Source of the DNA: Tieghemostelium lacteum
Taxonomy: Eukaryota > Evosea > Eumycetozoa > Dictyosteliales > Raperosteliaceae
NCBI GenBank assembly: GCA_001606155.1
Contig: LODT01000001.1
Location: 1,116,001-1,180,000, forward strand
Direction of reading: 5' to 3'
DNA length: 64,000 bases
Program-made: the position numbers and the translations under genes
Part shown: piece by piece, positions 23,170-33,477 of the stretch
Layout of the letters: every line of letters begins with the position of its first letter
Numbering within the stretch: position 1 is the first letter of the stretch
The notes under the pieces: model-generated
Seen by the model: only the letters and a program-made list of their open reading frames with translations
Told to the model about the DNA's origin: nothing
Databases searched by the model: none

Positions 23170-23867
23170 ATGCTTTCATTTGTTGGGAAAAGATTAATTA
23201 ATACATCTTTAGGATACAGATATTACAGTAGTAAAATGACAAAATCAGTTTTAGTACCAATTGCAGATGGTTTTGAAGAGATTGAAGCCATTACTATTAT
23301 TGATGTTCTAAAAAGAGCTGGTGCCAATGTAACAGTTGCCTCTATCACTGGAAAGAATCAAGTTAAAGGTGCTCACGGTGTTCAAATAACCACTGATGAT
23401 TTATTCTCTAATATTAAAAATAATTCATTTGATTTGAGTATGTATTGTATCTATTTATATAGAATTTAGGATAGCAATGAGATAGAGATTAATAATGTAA
23501 ATTTAAAGTCTCATTGCCAGGTGGATATGATAATGCAACAAGTTTAGGAAACTGTGCTGAACTAGTTGAATTACTAAAGAAACAAAAATCAGAGAACAAG
23601 TGGTATACAGCCATCTGTGCTTCACCAGCTTTGGTTTTTGCAAAGAATGGTTTATTGAATGATAAAGCTGTTTGTTATCCTGCCGGACCTTTGAATGAGT
23701 TGGTAGGTTCCAAACTCAACTCTGAAGCCAGAGTACTTGTAGATAAGAATTGTGTTACTTCTAAAGGTCCAGGTACCAGTATGGAGTTCAGTTTAGAATT
23801 GGTTTCTCTCCTCTTCGGAGAAGAAAAGAAAAACAAATTAATTGGTGAAATGATTGTTAAATTTTAA
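23170..23867 (+). CDS. DJ-1/PARK7 family protein
   Basis: Two exons: 23170-23437 and 23509-23867; the intron of 71 bases runs GTATGT to TTAAAG, phases agree, 208 residues. The conserved Glu of the DJ-1 active site is in DGFEEIEA, and the nucleophile cysteine is in AICASPALVF (human AAICAGPTALL). A Gly-rich turn LPGGYDN precedes it. DJ-1 proteins protect against oxidative stress and have glyoxalase/deglycase-type activities. The N-terminus extends about 22 residues beyond the usual start and looks like a mitochondrial presequence (MLSFVGKRLINTSLGYRYYSS); a second Met (23237, MTKSVLVP) lies at the usual DJ-1 start, so both mitochondrial and cytosolic forms are possible. Confidence 0.92.
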
Positions 23868-24186
23868 TCTCTTTACATTTAATTTCATCACCTATTATTA
23901 AGTTTTCAAACAAAAATAAACTTTACTTGTATACATTCACATTCATCATACTTTGATTAGTTTGAACCAAAATATCTGTTGAGAAAAAAGAAAAATTTTA
24001 GAATAAATGGGTTTTCCACCTCATCAAAGATATTTTCATTATTATTAAAAAAAAAATCACCCACTCCCACTATCCATCCTTTCGATATTCTTTTCTCTGA
24101 ATAATTATGAGGATTGATATTTGAATTGTAAGTTTAAATTATCATCACTGAAATAAAAGGATTTTAACATTAAATCAATAGAGAAA
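23868..24186. other. Intergenic spacer with CA-rich patch
   Basis: Short AT-rich spacer between the DJ-1 gene and the large GTPase gene. Nothing gene-like is seen. A CA-rich patch (CACCCACTCCCAC, about 24059) lies about 120 bases before the GTPase start and may be part of its promoter. Confidence 0.4.
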
Positions 24187-27100
24187 ATGAGTAACAATAA
24201 TGGATATAAACCTACATTTTACAATAATTTAAATCACATACCGATACAGAATCAGGTACCTAAAAACCCACAACCTGTAGCTTATCAACCAACCTTCTAT
24301 AATAATATGAATATTATTCCTCAACAACCTCAACAACAACCTCAACAACAACCACCACAGCAATATGGACAACCACAAGCACCCATTCAAAAACCAATTG
24401 CAAAACCCATTCCTCAACAACAACCTCAATCACCAATGCAAAAACCAATTGCAAAACCCATTCCTCAACAACAACCTCAATCATCATTACAAAAACCTAT
24501 AGCAAAACCTATCCCACAACAACAACCACAACCACACCAACAGCAACAAACACCTAGTTATATAAATGCATCATTACCACCACCAATTGCAACAACACAA
24601 GCATCACCAAATAGACCAGTATCTTTTATACAGCCACAACAACCTCAATCACCAATACAAAAACCTATTGCAAAACCAATTCCTCAGCAATCACAGCCAC
24701 AATATCAACAACAACCCCCACAACAACAATTTAACACACCAATTAAGAGATCAACATCAGTACAACAATTAACAACATCACCTCAACAATATCAGCAACA
24801 AGGTACTAGTTTTGTAAATGCACCATTACCACCACCAATTACATCAACAACACAAGCATCACCTAATAGACCAGTCTCTATTATACAGAATACACCACCT
24901 TCATATAAACCACAACCTAACATGTCACCAATAAAGAGATCAGCATCTGTACAACAATTAACATCACCTTCACCTTTACAACAATCACCACATAAACCAC
25001 AACCACAACCACAACAACCACAACAACAACCAATTAATAGATCAGTATCAATGCAACAGTTGAATTCACCCCAATATAATAGTACACCAACTATAAAAAG
25101 AAATAATGATGTACCTCAATCATCACCTATTTATAAATCACCTCAATCACCATTATATAAACAACCACCACAACAACAAATACCAAAACCACAATTTAAC
25201 CAAACCATTAATAATAATTTACCAACATTTTCAAAACCATCTAGTCAACAAAAACCTTTTGTTATCGATCATAATAGTAACAAAAAGATTAATATTATTC
25301 CTAATGTTAATAGCAGTAATGGTAGTGTGAATCCAAATAGTAAGAGTGTAACACCAACATTACCTCCTCCTATAGTATCTACTACACTTTCATCAACAAC
25401 ATGGAGAGAAAAGGGTATATTATTTGGATTCCCAATGTTGAATAATAATGATATAAAGAATTCAGTAATGTCTTTGTTGTCTTCTAATGATGGTATTGAG
25501 ACTTTTACAAACTCATGTTTGACTCTATTTAACAATAGAGGTTTGAGTATACCTGAACTTGACCAGTTATCAGCAAATGCTCAGTATTATAATATATCAA
25601 CACTACTGAAACAAGTGTACAAGAGTCAACCACAGAAATCAGATCCTTTTAAATTGAAATTATATGATACACTGTCACTGTGTGTAGTTGAACAAAAGAT
25701 AAACTATAGTGACATGATTATAGATTTAGAGAAACAGGGTGATATTGAAAAAGTAACTTTGAAAAATGTTATTGTTACTATTGAACAACGTGATAAAGTC
25801 TCTATTGAGAGACTTAATACATTTACATTCTCGTCTGGGTTGAAGTATCTGAAGGATGTAGGTCAGACATTTGAAATTCAGTTTGCACAAGACATTCAAT
25901 CCAATTGTGTGCTACCTATTGGGTACTATAAAGTTGGAAATATTAGAAGACTAAAGGATTTGGAGATTGATATCGTTGGTAAAGATTCAATGAAATTCAC
26001 TGTATCTTTAGCTATTCATGATACTACTATATCCAATGGAAATTCTAGTGAAACTATGCCAAATACTGCAATTAATTCAATTTATAAAATTCAAGTTAGA
26101 GAGTCTCGTCAGAATATCACTCAGATTACTAAATCTAATATAGATAGTTATATCAGTGTCACTGAAAATCAAAATGAGAAACAAAAGACACTTCATCAAA
26201 TGGAACTTTTGAAACAAGAGAAAGACAAAATACGTTATCTTCTCATTCACAGTGACTATAAAGATTTACTAAACTTGTTACTTAGTGAGTTGGTAAAATC
26301 CAAGTTACAATCGATAGACTATCAGGTTGTGAAAAGTAGTTATTCAGAGATGCACAACCATTACAATCAAGTATTTCAACAGATTGTAGAGTTAGTTGGT
26401 AACTATCAGAAATGTGGTGTGTCTATGGTGACTGTGGACTCTTTTCTCAGGGAATTGGTGCTGGAGTCAAATTATGCAAAGTTAATTGACAAAGAACAGA
26501 GTATTGTAATTGCAAAGGTTATGGGAATTCTTCAAAAGGCTTATGAAGAGGCACTTAAATTGCAGGATAAAAACACTGTTTTCTTTATTGGAAATACAGG
26601 GTCTGGTAAGAGTACGGTTATTGCTCATTTGTTGGGTGCAAAGTTGACATCTTCTGTGAATAAGTTAGGTCATGTGACTTATAGTCATGGTGATACGACA
26701 GATAGGTATCCTGTAATAGGTCAGAGTTTGACTGAATCTGAGACTTTGATATCTAAGGGTTATACATTAGGTAATGGTAGTGATGTGGTGCTATGTGATT
26801 GTCCAGGGTTTAAAGATAGTAGAGGGTCAACATATGAACTTGCTACTAATCTCAGTGTTGATTTATCCATTCAGAAATGTAAATCTATTAGAGCTTTGGT
26901 AGTTGTCCTTCCCATACAGGTATTTTCAACTGACAGAGCCACTCCAGTTATTGAAATGATTGAAACTGTCAGAGAGAGATTTCCAAAGGTTTTCGACCCT
27001 AATAACATGGACCATTCTAATAATGTGTATATACTCATTAGTAAGGGGTCTCAGACTACCAAAGAAGCTAGAAAACCATTTGAAGAAGGTGCATCCCCTA

Positions 27101-28821
27101 ATGCATTTGAAAGTTTCTTTAAAGAGTCTATAGAAACTTATCAGAAAGTTCTGAATAAGGATCCAACAAAAGGTCATTCAAACTCTGAATTAAACGAGGC
27201 ATTACGAAGAAGATCAATATGGAATGCATTAGTACAGTTATGGAAAAAGAAACAAATCATTCTATTGGATATGGAAGATCAGTTTGAGAAAGATAAGTTG
27301 TTACAGAGAATCTCAAAGTCTCCAGAAATGGATAAAAAGTATTATGAAAAGTCACTAAAGAATGGTAATCTTAGAAAGACTTTGACTGATGTCTTGCAGA
27401 TTTCCACACATACATTTAGTGAACTTCTGTTTAAGAGATACATTTCAAGCATTGGTGATATTCAATTGTTGAATAAATCAATTCAAGAACAACATATGAA
27501 AATGGACCAGATTCAAGAGACTTCAAGTTCTAAACAGAATAATGAACTGACATTGAAAGAGAATATTAAAAAGTATCAAGATATTCTAACAAAAATTAGT
27601 AATCATACTATAAATGATGATGAAATGTTTACATTTAATCAACAGGCTAAAGACCAGATTATGGATATTGATCAGAAACTGTATCAGTTGGAAGTTACTC
27701 TATATGAAGGTCAACAGGATCAGTATGCTATTGAACAACAGATACTGTCAAAGTCACAGATATTAGATGGTGTGTTTCAACAAATTCACCAGATTGAGTT
27801 GGAAATGGACCAGTTTAGAAATACACAGGTTGTAGATACACTATTCAGCTATATAAACGGACCTGACCAAACTCTTCAATTGTTCACTTTGAAATCTGGT
27901 GCTAATGAAACTAATTTTGAAGAAATGAAAAATTTCACCAATGAAGATGTGGTAGAAGAGAATATCTATAATACCAGTACCTACGTTGGAACTGTGAATA
28001 TCACTGTAATCATTGAGAAGGAGTATAGACTAGTTGAAAAAGATAAAATGAAGGATATCCATCAAGAGAAATATGCAATTCTTCAAGGTAGAAATTTCAA
28101 AATTTGTGATAATCTAGGTAGTAAAGCTTCACCTTGTGGTACTAAAGTAATATACTCATTCGATACTATATGGAGTGGTAATCCAGATGAAATACCATGG
28201 TTTTCAATTGAGCATATTGTACCAGGACAAGAATACAATTACTCAATGATTCAGAATCTTCAATCTGATCTTCGTGGACAAAAAGAACAGTTATCTATTG
28301 AATCTAAAGCATTGGAATTACTTAGAAAAGATTTGTCAGGATGTAAATCTACAGTAACACATGCTCAGCAGTCTTTAGACATTCTGATGAATGAGAAAAA
28401 ACAGTTACTAGAACAACAACAACAAGACCTTTATAACCAAGTAACTAAATCATTGGAAGTCGATACACAAGCTCTAGAGAGATCTAAAAATGATTCAAGA
28501 TCCAATGAACTTGTAACATCATGTCTAGATAGAATCCAATTGTTGACCTCTGACAAGACACAAATACAAATCAACAAGAGAAATCTAGCTGTTATCATCT
28601 ATCATCAATGGGAGACTGCATACTCTCTCATTGAATTTACAAAAATACTTGGTGGACAGGAATTTAATCCTTTCATTCACTATTTCCAACAAAATTTAAA
28701 TACAATAGTACAGGAACTAAAGAACGACCTGTCAATTCAAAACATTCCAATTAGAAAAATTGAAATTATAAGTACTTCTCAACCTATCAATAGACCTAAA
28801 CTCAATCAAAATGCTAGATAA
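24187..28821 (+). CDS. Giant Gln/Pro-rich P-loop GTPase-like coiled-coil protein
   Basis: Single exon, 1544 residues. Residues 1-400 are disordered Gln/Pro-rich sequence with repeats of QKPIAKPIPQQ and RPVS/IKRSASVQQL. From about 795 a P-loop domain begins: Walker A GNTGSGKST (about 802), a DCPGFKDS switch-II-like motif (about 873), and ILISKGSQTT where the N/TKxD base-specificity motif would be expected, so that motif is degenerate. Long coiled coils follow (about 1095-1210 and 1350-1470). The layout resembles AIG1/GIMAP-like or other large ATP/GTPases of protists, but I cannot name the family. Codon use is normal and no membrane segment is evident. Confidence 0.8.
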   Translation: MSNNNGYKPTFYNNLNHIPIQNQVPKNPQPVAYQPTFYNNMNIIPQQPQQQPQQQPPQQYGQPQAPIQKPIAKPIPQQQPQSPMQKPIAKPIPQQQPQSSLQKPIAKPIPQQQPQPHQQQQTPSYINASLPPPIATTQASPNRPVSFIQPQQPQSPIQKPIAKPIPQQSQPQYQQQPPQQQFNTPIKRSTSVQQLTTSPQQYQQQGTSFVNAPLPPPITSTTQASPNRPVSIIQNTPPSYKPQPNMSPIKRSASVQQLTSPSPLQQSPHKPQPQPQQPQQQPINRSVSMQQLNSPQYNSTPTIKRNNDVPQSSPIYKSPQSPLYKQPPQQQIPKPQFNQTINNNLPTFSKPSSQQKPFVIDHNSNKKINIIPNVNSSNGSVNPNSKSVTPTLPPPIVSTTLSSTTWREKGILFGFPMLNNNDIKNSVMSLLSSNDGIETFTNSCLTLFNNRGLSIPELDQLSANAQYYNISTLLKQVYKSQPQKSDPFKLKLYDTLSLCVVEQKINYSDMIIDLEKQGDIEKVTLKNVIVTIEQRDKVSIERLNTFTFSSGLKYLKDVGQTFEIQFAQDIQSNCVLPIGYYKVGNIRRLKDLEIDIVGKDSMKFTVSLAIHDTTISNGNSSETMPNTAINSIYKIQVRESRQNITQITKSNIDSYISVTENQNEKQKTLHQMELLKQEKDKIRYLLIHSDYKDLLNLLLSELVKSKLQSIDYQVVKSSYSEMHNHYNQVFQQIVELVGNYQKCGVSMVTVDSFLRELVLESNYAKLIDKEQSIVIAKVMGILQKAYEEALKLQDKNTVFFIGNTGSGKSTVIAHLLGAKLTSSVNKLGHVTYSHGDTTDRYPVIGQSLTESETLISKGYTLGNGSDVVLCDCPGFKDSRGSTYELATNLSVDLSIQKCKSIRALVVVLPIQVFSTDRATPVIEMIETVRERFPKVFDPNNMDHSNNVYILISKGSQTTKEARKPFEEGASPNAFESFFKESIETYQKVLNKDPTKGHSNSELNEALRRRSIWNALVQLWKKKQIILLDMEDQFEKDKLLQRISKSPEMDKKYYEKSLKNGNLRKTLTDVLQISTHTFSELLFKRYISSIGDIQLLNKSIQEQHMKMDQIQETSSSKQNNELTLKENIKKYQDILTKISNHTINDDEMFTFNQQAKDQIMDIDQKLYQLEVTLYEGQQDQYAIEQQILSKSQILDGVFQQIHQIELEMDQFRNTQVVDTLFSYINGPDQTLQLFTLKSGANETNFEEMKNFTNEDVVEENIYNTSTYVGTVNITVIIEKEYRLVEKDKMKDIHQEKYAILQGRNFKICDNLGSKASPCGTKVIYSFDTIWSGNPDEIPWFSIEHIVPGQEYNYSMIQNLQSDLRGQKEQLSIESKALELLRKDLSGCKSTVTHAQQSLDILMNEKKQLLEQQQQDLYNQVTKSLEVDTQALERSKNDSRSNELVTSCLDRIQLLTSDKTQIQINKRNLAVIIYHQWETAYSLIEFTKILGGQEFNPFIHYFQQNLNTIVQELKNDLSIQNIPIRKIEIISTSQPINRPKLNQNAR

Positions 28822-29160
28822 TCACTTTAAACATCTCTTTCAATGTATTTTAAATAAAATCTTATATTTAACTAATAATCAATGTGTTTCCTCTAACTTT
28901 GTATCCCCAAAGATTTGAACTAAGATACATTATCCATATATAGATAAATAATTATTTCTTGGTATGAACAACTATAATATTATATTTAATAATATAGAAT
29001 ACTGAAATTTCATTGAGATTAATGGTAAATTAAAATTTGAATAATCATTATTTAAATTAATTTTTTTTAGATGGTTTTTTTTTTATTAGTATATTTAATA
29101 TATATACCTTACTGAATAAATTTTATCTGTACTTGTATATTAAGTTACAGACATAAATAA
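28822..29160. other. Intergenic, AT-rich, no gene seen
   Basis: Very AT-rich spacer between the large GTPase and the polyQ gene, presumably 3' UTR plus promoter. No reading frame, repeat or RNA-like structure was noticed. Confidence 0.4.
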
Positions 29161-29608
29161 ATGTCAGAATTTAAGTATAATATATTAGATACTAATTTAA
29201 ACTGCAATTTAAGCAGTAATATAAATTATAATTTAAATATAAAAAATAATATAAATAATAATAAAAATAATAATAAAAAAAGAAAGGAGCGTGATGATTA
29301 TCTAGATATCACAGCTACCATCACCACCAACACCAACCCCACTAATGCTACAGCTACTACACTCAATAGCAGCATTTCAACTAGAGTTGAAAAAAAAATT
29401 ATGCTTATTGAAGATGTAGTAAGCAATGAAGAAATCAACAGAGATTTCTTCAATCTTTTTAGCATTGTAGTTCCAGGTAAATCTTACTTGGATTTAGATG
29501 GTCCCTACCTTCAACCATGGGTAGAAGACAACTACTGTTGTACCAACTCAGTAGTTGTAGATTCTAGCTCAACTCTAGGAGATGAGTTTTTGATCTTCTC
29601 AGAAGAAG

Positions 29609-29676
<68 letters not shown>

Positions 29677-30084
29677 AAATCACCATCATCTGAGGTATCA
29701 ACTCCATCACCACCTCAAGAGTTGAATTTTGTTGATTTGACTGGTGATGAGGATATTCCCTCACCTTCAAAATCAACAACCTCCTCCTCACCTTCACCTT
29801 CCTCATCTTCACCTTTAGTTGTTGCTTCAGTAAGCACAACTACAACTTCAACTACAACTTCAACTAGTACCAACAACAAGAACAAGAACAGACCTGCTTC
29901 TGAACCAAAAGCAAGAAAAACAGGTTCCAGAGCAGGAAAGAAGAAGAACAGCACTACTGCTGCCACCACACCAAAAGTCCCAAAGAAGGCTGGAAAGAAA
30001 GCTTTTGGTTTTGTAGATGTTACCCAGTCCACTGAGAAGAGGGCAAAGGGTATATACCAGAAGCTGGATGCCAAGAAGAATTAA
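29161..30084 (+). CDS. PolyQ low-complexity protein with SUMO-interacting motif, probably nuclear
   Basis: Single exon, 307 residues. The N-terminus is Asn-rich, with a basic patch KKRKERDD (about 40). A more ordered patch of about 60 residues follows (KIMLIEDVVSNEEINRDFF, then VVPGKSYLDLDGPYLQPW). A polyglutamine run of about 20 (bases 29612-29675) comes next, then FVDLTGDED (about 190), which fits the hydrophobic core plus acidic flank of a SUMO-interacting motif. The tail is Ser/Thr-rich and strongly basic (GSRAGKKKN, KKAGKKAFGF). These features suggest a nuclear DNA- or chromatin-associated protein. No catalytic domain is visible and no family is recognised. Confidence 0.75.
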
Positions 30085-30687
30085 AGGGCTCTATAGAAGT
30101 AATTGCTGGTTTCAATGTCTATCTAGAGTATGAATTCATTCTCAAAGGATCTGGTTGGTTATTCAAGACGTTTATCTCAGTGGTATTTGGATTGGAATCC
30201 ATTTGTTGTCTGCTGAGTGTCTTGTAACTGGATCCAAAGTGAGAAATGTTTCTCGAGCGTTATCTGATTTGATGTTTCATTCCCAATAGTACCGTTTTGG
30301 TTTTCAAGATGTTAACTCTTTGGTAAATGGATTGGATTCCATTTGTTGTCCATGGGTGTCTTGTTATTGGGTCTGACTTGCGTTTCTATAAGTTCTTTAT
30401 TCTGGTTTCCTCATTTGTCTTAGTTGGTGTTCCTCTTCAAGTTCAATGGTATTTCAATAAATTAGTTTCTAGTATTCTTCTTTTCTAATATTTAAAAAAT
30501 TTGTTTTGATTAATTTTTAAAATTTTTGATTATATTTCACCCCTTTCATTACTTAAAATAAACTAATCAAAATAAATTTTTAAAATTATAACAAATGATC
30601 AAACGTTACAGATTTTTATTTTTTATTTTTTTTAATTAATTTTATAAAATATATTTAGTTTATTAATTTGTTGATCAAAAGAGAAAA
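30085..30687. other. Intergenic region with two diverged direct repeats
   Basis: About 600 bases with no credible gene. The first 300 bases have noticeably higher G content than most spacers in the window and contain two copies of a roughly 85-90 base unit (30151-30240 and 30293-30382). The rest is AT-rich promoter sequence before the nucleotidase gene. Confidence 0.5.
30151..30382 (+). repeat. Imperfect direct repeat, two units of about 85-90 bases
   Basis: Shared blocks in the same order and spacing: TTGGTTATTCAAGA / TTGGTTTTCAAGA, GGATTGGAATCCATTTGTTG / GGATTGGATTCCATTTGTTG, and GTGTCTTGTAACTGG / GTGTCTTGTTATTGG. The units are separated by about 50 unrelated bases. Neither unit gives a sensible protein on either strand. 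Confidence 0.75.
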
Positions 30688-31670
30688 ATGACAGGATATA
30701 ATTTATTAGAAATAGTATCATCATGTATAGATTTAGCAGAGCAATCTGGTAAAATTATTAGAGATATTTTTAATTCTGGTACTCTAGATATTAAAATGAA
30801 GTAACTATTAGTAACAGAGAGTGTTTGCGATGATTGATAATATTAATGATGATTGAATTTGTATTTAGAGGTGAAGATGATCCTATGACAGTTGCTGATT
30901 TAAAATCACAACAACATATTATTGCAGGTTTAAGAAATCATTGGCCTGATATAAAGATTGTAGGTGAAGAGGATTGTGAAGTACCACCAACTCAAACATT
31001 CCCTGATAGAACAAAATTACAGAAATACAGTGACTCTGCACCAAAAGATTATTTGAATATGAATAAGGAAGATGTTATTGTGTTTATTGACCCTTTAGAT
31101 GCAACTAAAGAGTTTACTCTAGGTCGTGTACATTGTGTTATGACATTGATTGGTATTACATATAAGGGTGTACCTGTAGGTGGTGTTATATATCAACCAT
31201 TTGTAGATGCAGATGGTCTTCCAGTACCCAAGGAACAAGCATCTCAGTGGGTTGGTAGATTAGTTTGGGGAATTGTTGGAATTCCAGTTGAGAACCTAAA
31301 AGACAAAAGAGCACCTGAAGACAAAGGAAAAGTTATTATTGTAACTACAGCCTCACACTTTAATCAAGACATTGAAAACTCAATTCAAAAGATTCAACCA
31401 GACAAGGTACTTCGTACTGGTGGTGCAGGGTACAAGACTCTCATGGTCATTGAAAATCTAGCTGATGTCTATTTATTCTCAACTGTTGGTACAAAACTCT
31501 GGGATATTGCAGCACCACATGCTATCCTATCTGCTGTTGGAGGTACACTAACACAACCATCAGGTAAACCAGTAAATTACACTGACAATCTTTCACTAGT
31601 CGAAAACAAAAATGGTATTGTTGTCACTATTGGTGATCATCAAAAATACATTAATTTATTAAACAAATAA
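30688..31670 (+). CDS. bpnt1: 3'(2'),5'-bisphosphate nucleotidase (BPNT1/HAL2 family)
   Basis: Two exons: 30688-30800 and 30869-31670; the 68-base intron runs GTAACT to ATTTAG. The joined protein has 304 residues, close to human BPNT1 (308). Metal-binding inositol-phosphatase motifs are present: VGEED (about 95), DPLDATKEF (about 127-135, the DPLD-x-T core) and WDIAAPHAIL (about 260). Exon 1 supplies the usual N-terminal helices (LLEIVSSCIDLAEQSGKIIR), so the start at 30688 is preferred. These Mg-dependent, Li-sensitive enzymes remove the 3' phosphate from PAP and PAPS, clearing inhibitory products of sulfation. A related inositol polyphosphate 1-phosphatase is less likely given the length. 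Confidence 0.92.
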
Positions 31671-31812
31671 AAAAATAATTGTAATATATATTAAATTGAA
31701 TGATAAAAAAATGAGAAATCTCACAATTCTGAATATTTTAACTTTTTTTGTTTGATAAAAGGTGTTTCGTTCGTTTGATTTTTTTTTTTTTTATAATTTA
31801 GTTTAGTTAAAT

Positions 31813-33402
31813 ATGAATAATTTAAAAATAAATGAGGATGCTATTAGCTCCTCTAATCAAGAGATATTAGAAGATTATTTTACAGATTCAGATTCAGAAG
31901 AATACTATAGTGATGACAGTGATAGTTATTCAGAAGATGAGAATGAAGATAAGATTAGAGGTGAAAGAACTTCACTTTCAAATAAACCATTGCAACCTAA
32001 AGCTGCAATGTTAGAACAGAAATATCAAAATAAAATCAATTTATATAATATAGCACCAAAGAGAGTTACACAAGAATCACATTATAATCTACCTACATCA
32101 GTACAGACAGCAATTAAAGAGATTAATAAGAAGGATGATAAACAAATGATTAGAATGACTGATAAAGAGAATAGAGCAACTACTGAACAGGTACTGGATC
32201 CACGTACACGTTTAATGTTGTTTAAGATGATTAATAAGGGTGTGTTCTCTGAGGTTAACGGTTGTGTATCAACAGGTAAGGAAGCCAATGTATACCATGC
32301 CTTTGTAGGTAACGGTGAAGAACGTGCTATAAAAGTATACAAAACCAGTATTTTGGTATTCAAAGATCGTGACAAGTACGTCACTGGTGAATTTAGGTTC
32401 CGTAGAGGATACAGTAAACACAACCCCAGAAAAATGGTAAAAGTGTGGGCTGAAAAAGAATTTAGAAATTTGAATAGACTTAAGCAAGCTGGAATTCCAT
32501 GTCCTACTCCAATAACTTTAAGAAACCATATTGTGGTTATGACATTTATAGGTGAAGATGGTCAAGCTGCACCTAGATTAAAAGATGCCAATATAGCCGT
32601 TGAAAAGTTTGGTCAGTTGTATATTGAGTGTATTAAAATGATGAGAATACTCTTTCATCAGTGTAGATTGGTACATGCTGATCTTTCAGAATACAATATA
32701 CTCTATTACAAGAACCAGTTACATATTATCGATGTCAGTCAATCTGTGGAACATGATCACCCACATTCTTTAGATTTCCTCAGAATGGATTGCACCAATA
32801 TCACCGATTTCTTTAGAAAGAAGGATGTTACTACAATGTTTATTCAAGAACTCTTTGAGTTTATTACCGATTTGACAATTACCGATGCAAATATTGACAA
32901 GTATCTAGAGAACATGTTAGAGAAGATACAGGCAAGAGGTGAACCCACCAATGAACAGAAAATTCAAGAACAGGTATTTAGAAATTCATTTATTCCTAGA
33001 ACTTTAGATCAAGTTATTGACTTTGAAAGAGATATTGAAAATGTTCAAAAGACTGGTAATACTGATGGTATCTTTTATCAGACTCTTGTAGGTTTGAATA
33101 AAGATCTAACTGGTCCTTCAACTAAACCTGATGGCTTGCATAGTTCAGATGAAGAAGACAATGATAGCTCTGAATCTGATGATGATGAATCTGATGATGA
33201 TGATGAATCTGATGACGATGATGAAAATCAAAATCCAACAATCACTTCAGCAGATGGAACCACACCAGAACTCTCCAAAAAAGAAAGAAAGAAATTAGTT
33301 AAAGAACAAAACAGAGAAAGAAGAAAAACAAAAATACCAAAACATGTAAAGAAATTACAAAAGAAAAAGAAAGCTGAAAAGTTTGGAAAGAAAAAGAAAT
33401 AA
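31813..33402 (+). CDS. rio1: RIO1 atypical serine kinase
   Basis: Single exon, 529 residues. An acidic start leads to the RIO domain (about 125-375): STGKEANVYHA (RIO1-type P-loop), AIKVYKTS with the catalytic Lys, HADLSEYNIL (catalytic loop) and IIDVSQSVEHDHP (metal loop). RGYSKHNPRKMVKVWAEKE is the typical RIO1 flexible-loop region. The C-terminus has a Ser/Asp/Glu run and a Lys-rich tail, also seen in yeast Rio1. Rio1 acts in final cytoplasmic steps of 40S maturation (20S pre-rRNA cleavage). It is the second 40S-assembly gene in the window after BMS1, but the two are far apart. Confidence 0.96.
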   Translation: MNNLKINEDAISSSNQEILEDYFTDSDSEEYYSDDSDSYSEDENEDKIRGERTSLSNKPLQPKAAMLEQKYQNKINLYNIAPKRVTQESHYNLPTSVQTAIKEINKKDDKQMIRMTDKENRATTEQVLDPRTRLMLFKMINKGVFSEVNGCVSTGKEANVYHAFVGNGEERAIKVYKTSILVFKDRDKYVTGEFRFRRGYSKHNPRKMVKVWAEKEFRNLNRLKQAGIPCPTPITLRNHIVVMTFIGEDGQAAPRLKDANIAVEKFGQLYIECIKMMRILFHQCRLVHADLSEYNILYYKNQLHIIDVSQSVEHDHPHSLDFLRMDCTNITDFFRKKDVTTMFIQELFEFITDLTITDANIDKYLENMLEKIQARGEPTNEQKIQEQVFRNSFIPRTLDQVIDFERDIENVQKTGNTDGIFYQTLVGLNKDLTGPSTKPDGLHSSDEEDNDSSESDDDESDDDDESDDDDENQNPTITSADGTTPELSKKERKKLVKEQNRERRKTKIPKHVKKLQKKKKAEKFGKKKK

Positions 33403-33477
33403 ATAATTAATTTAGAAATCATCATTTAATTTGAAAAAGTTAATTTTTGTTTTTTCATTTTTTCATGTTCAAAACAA

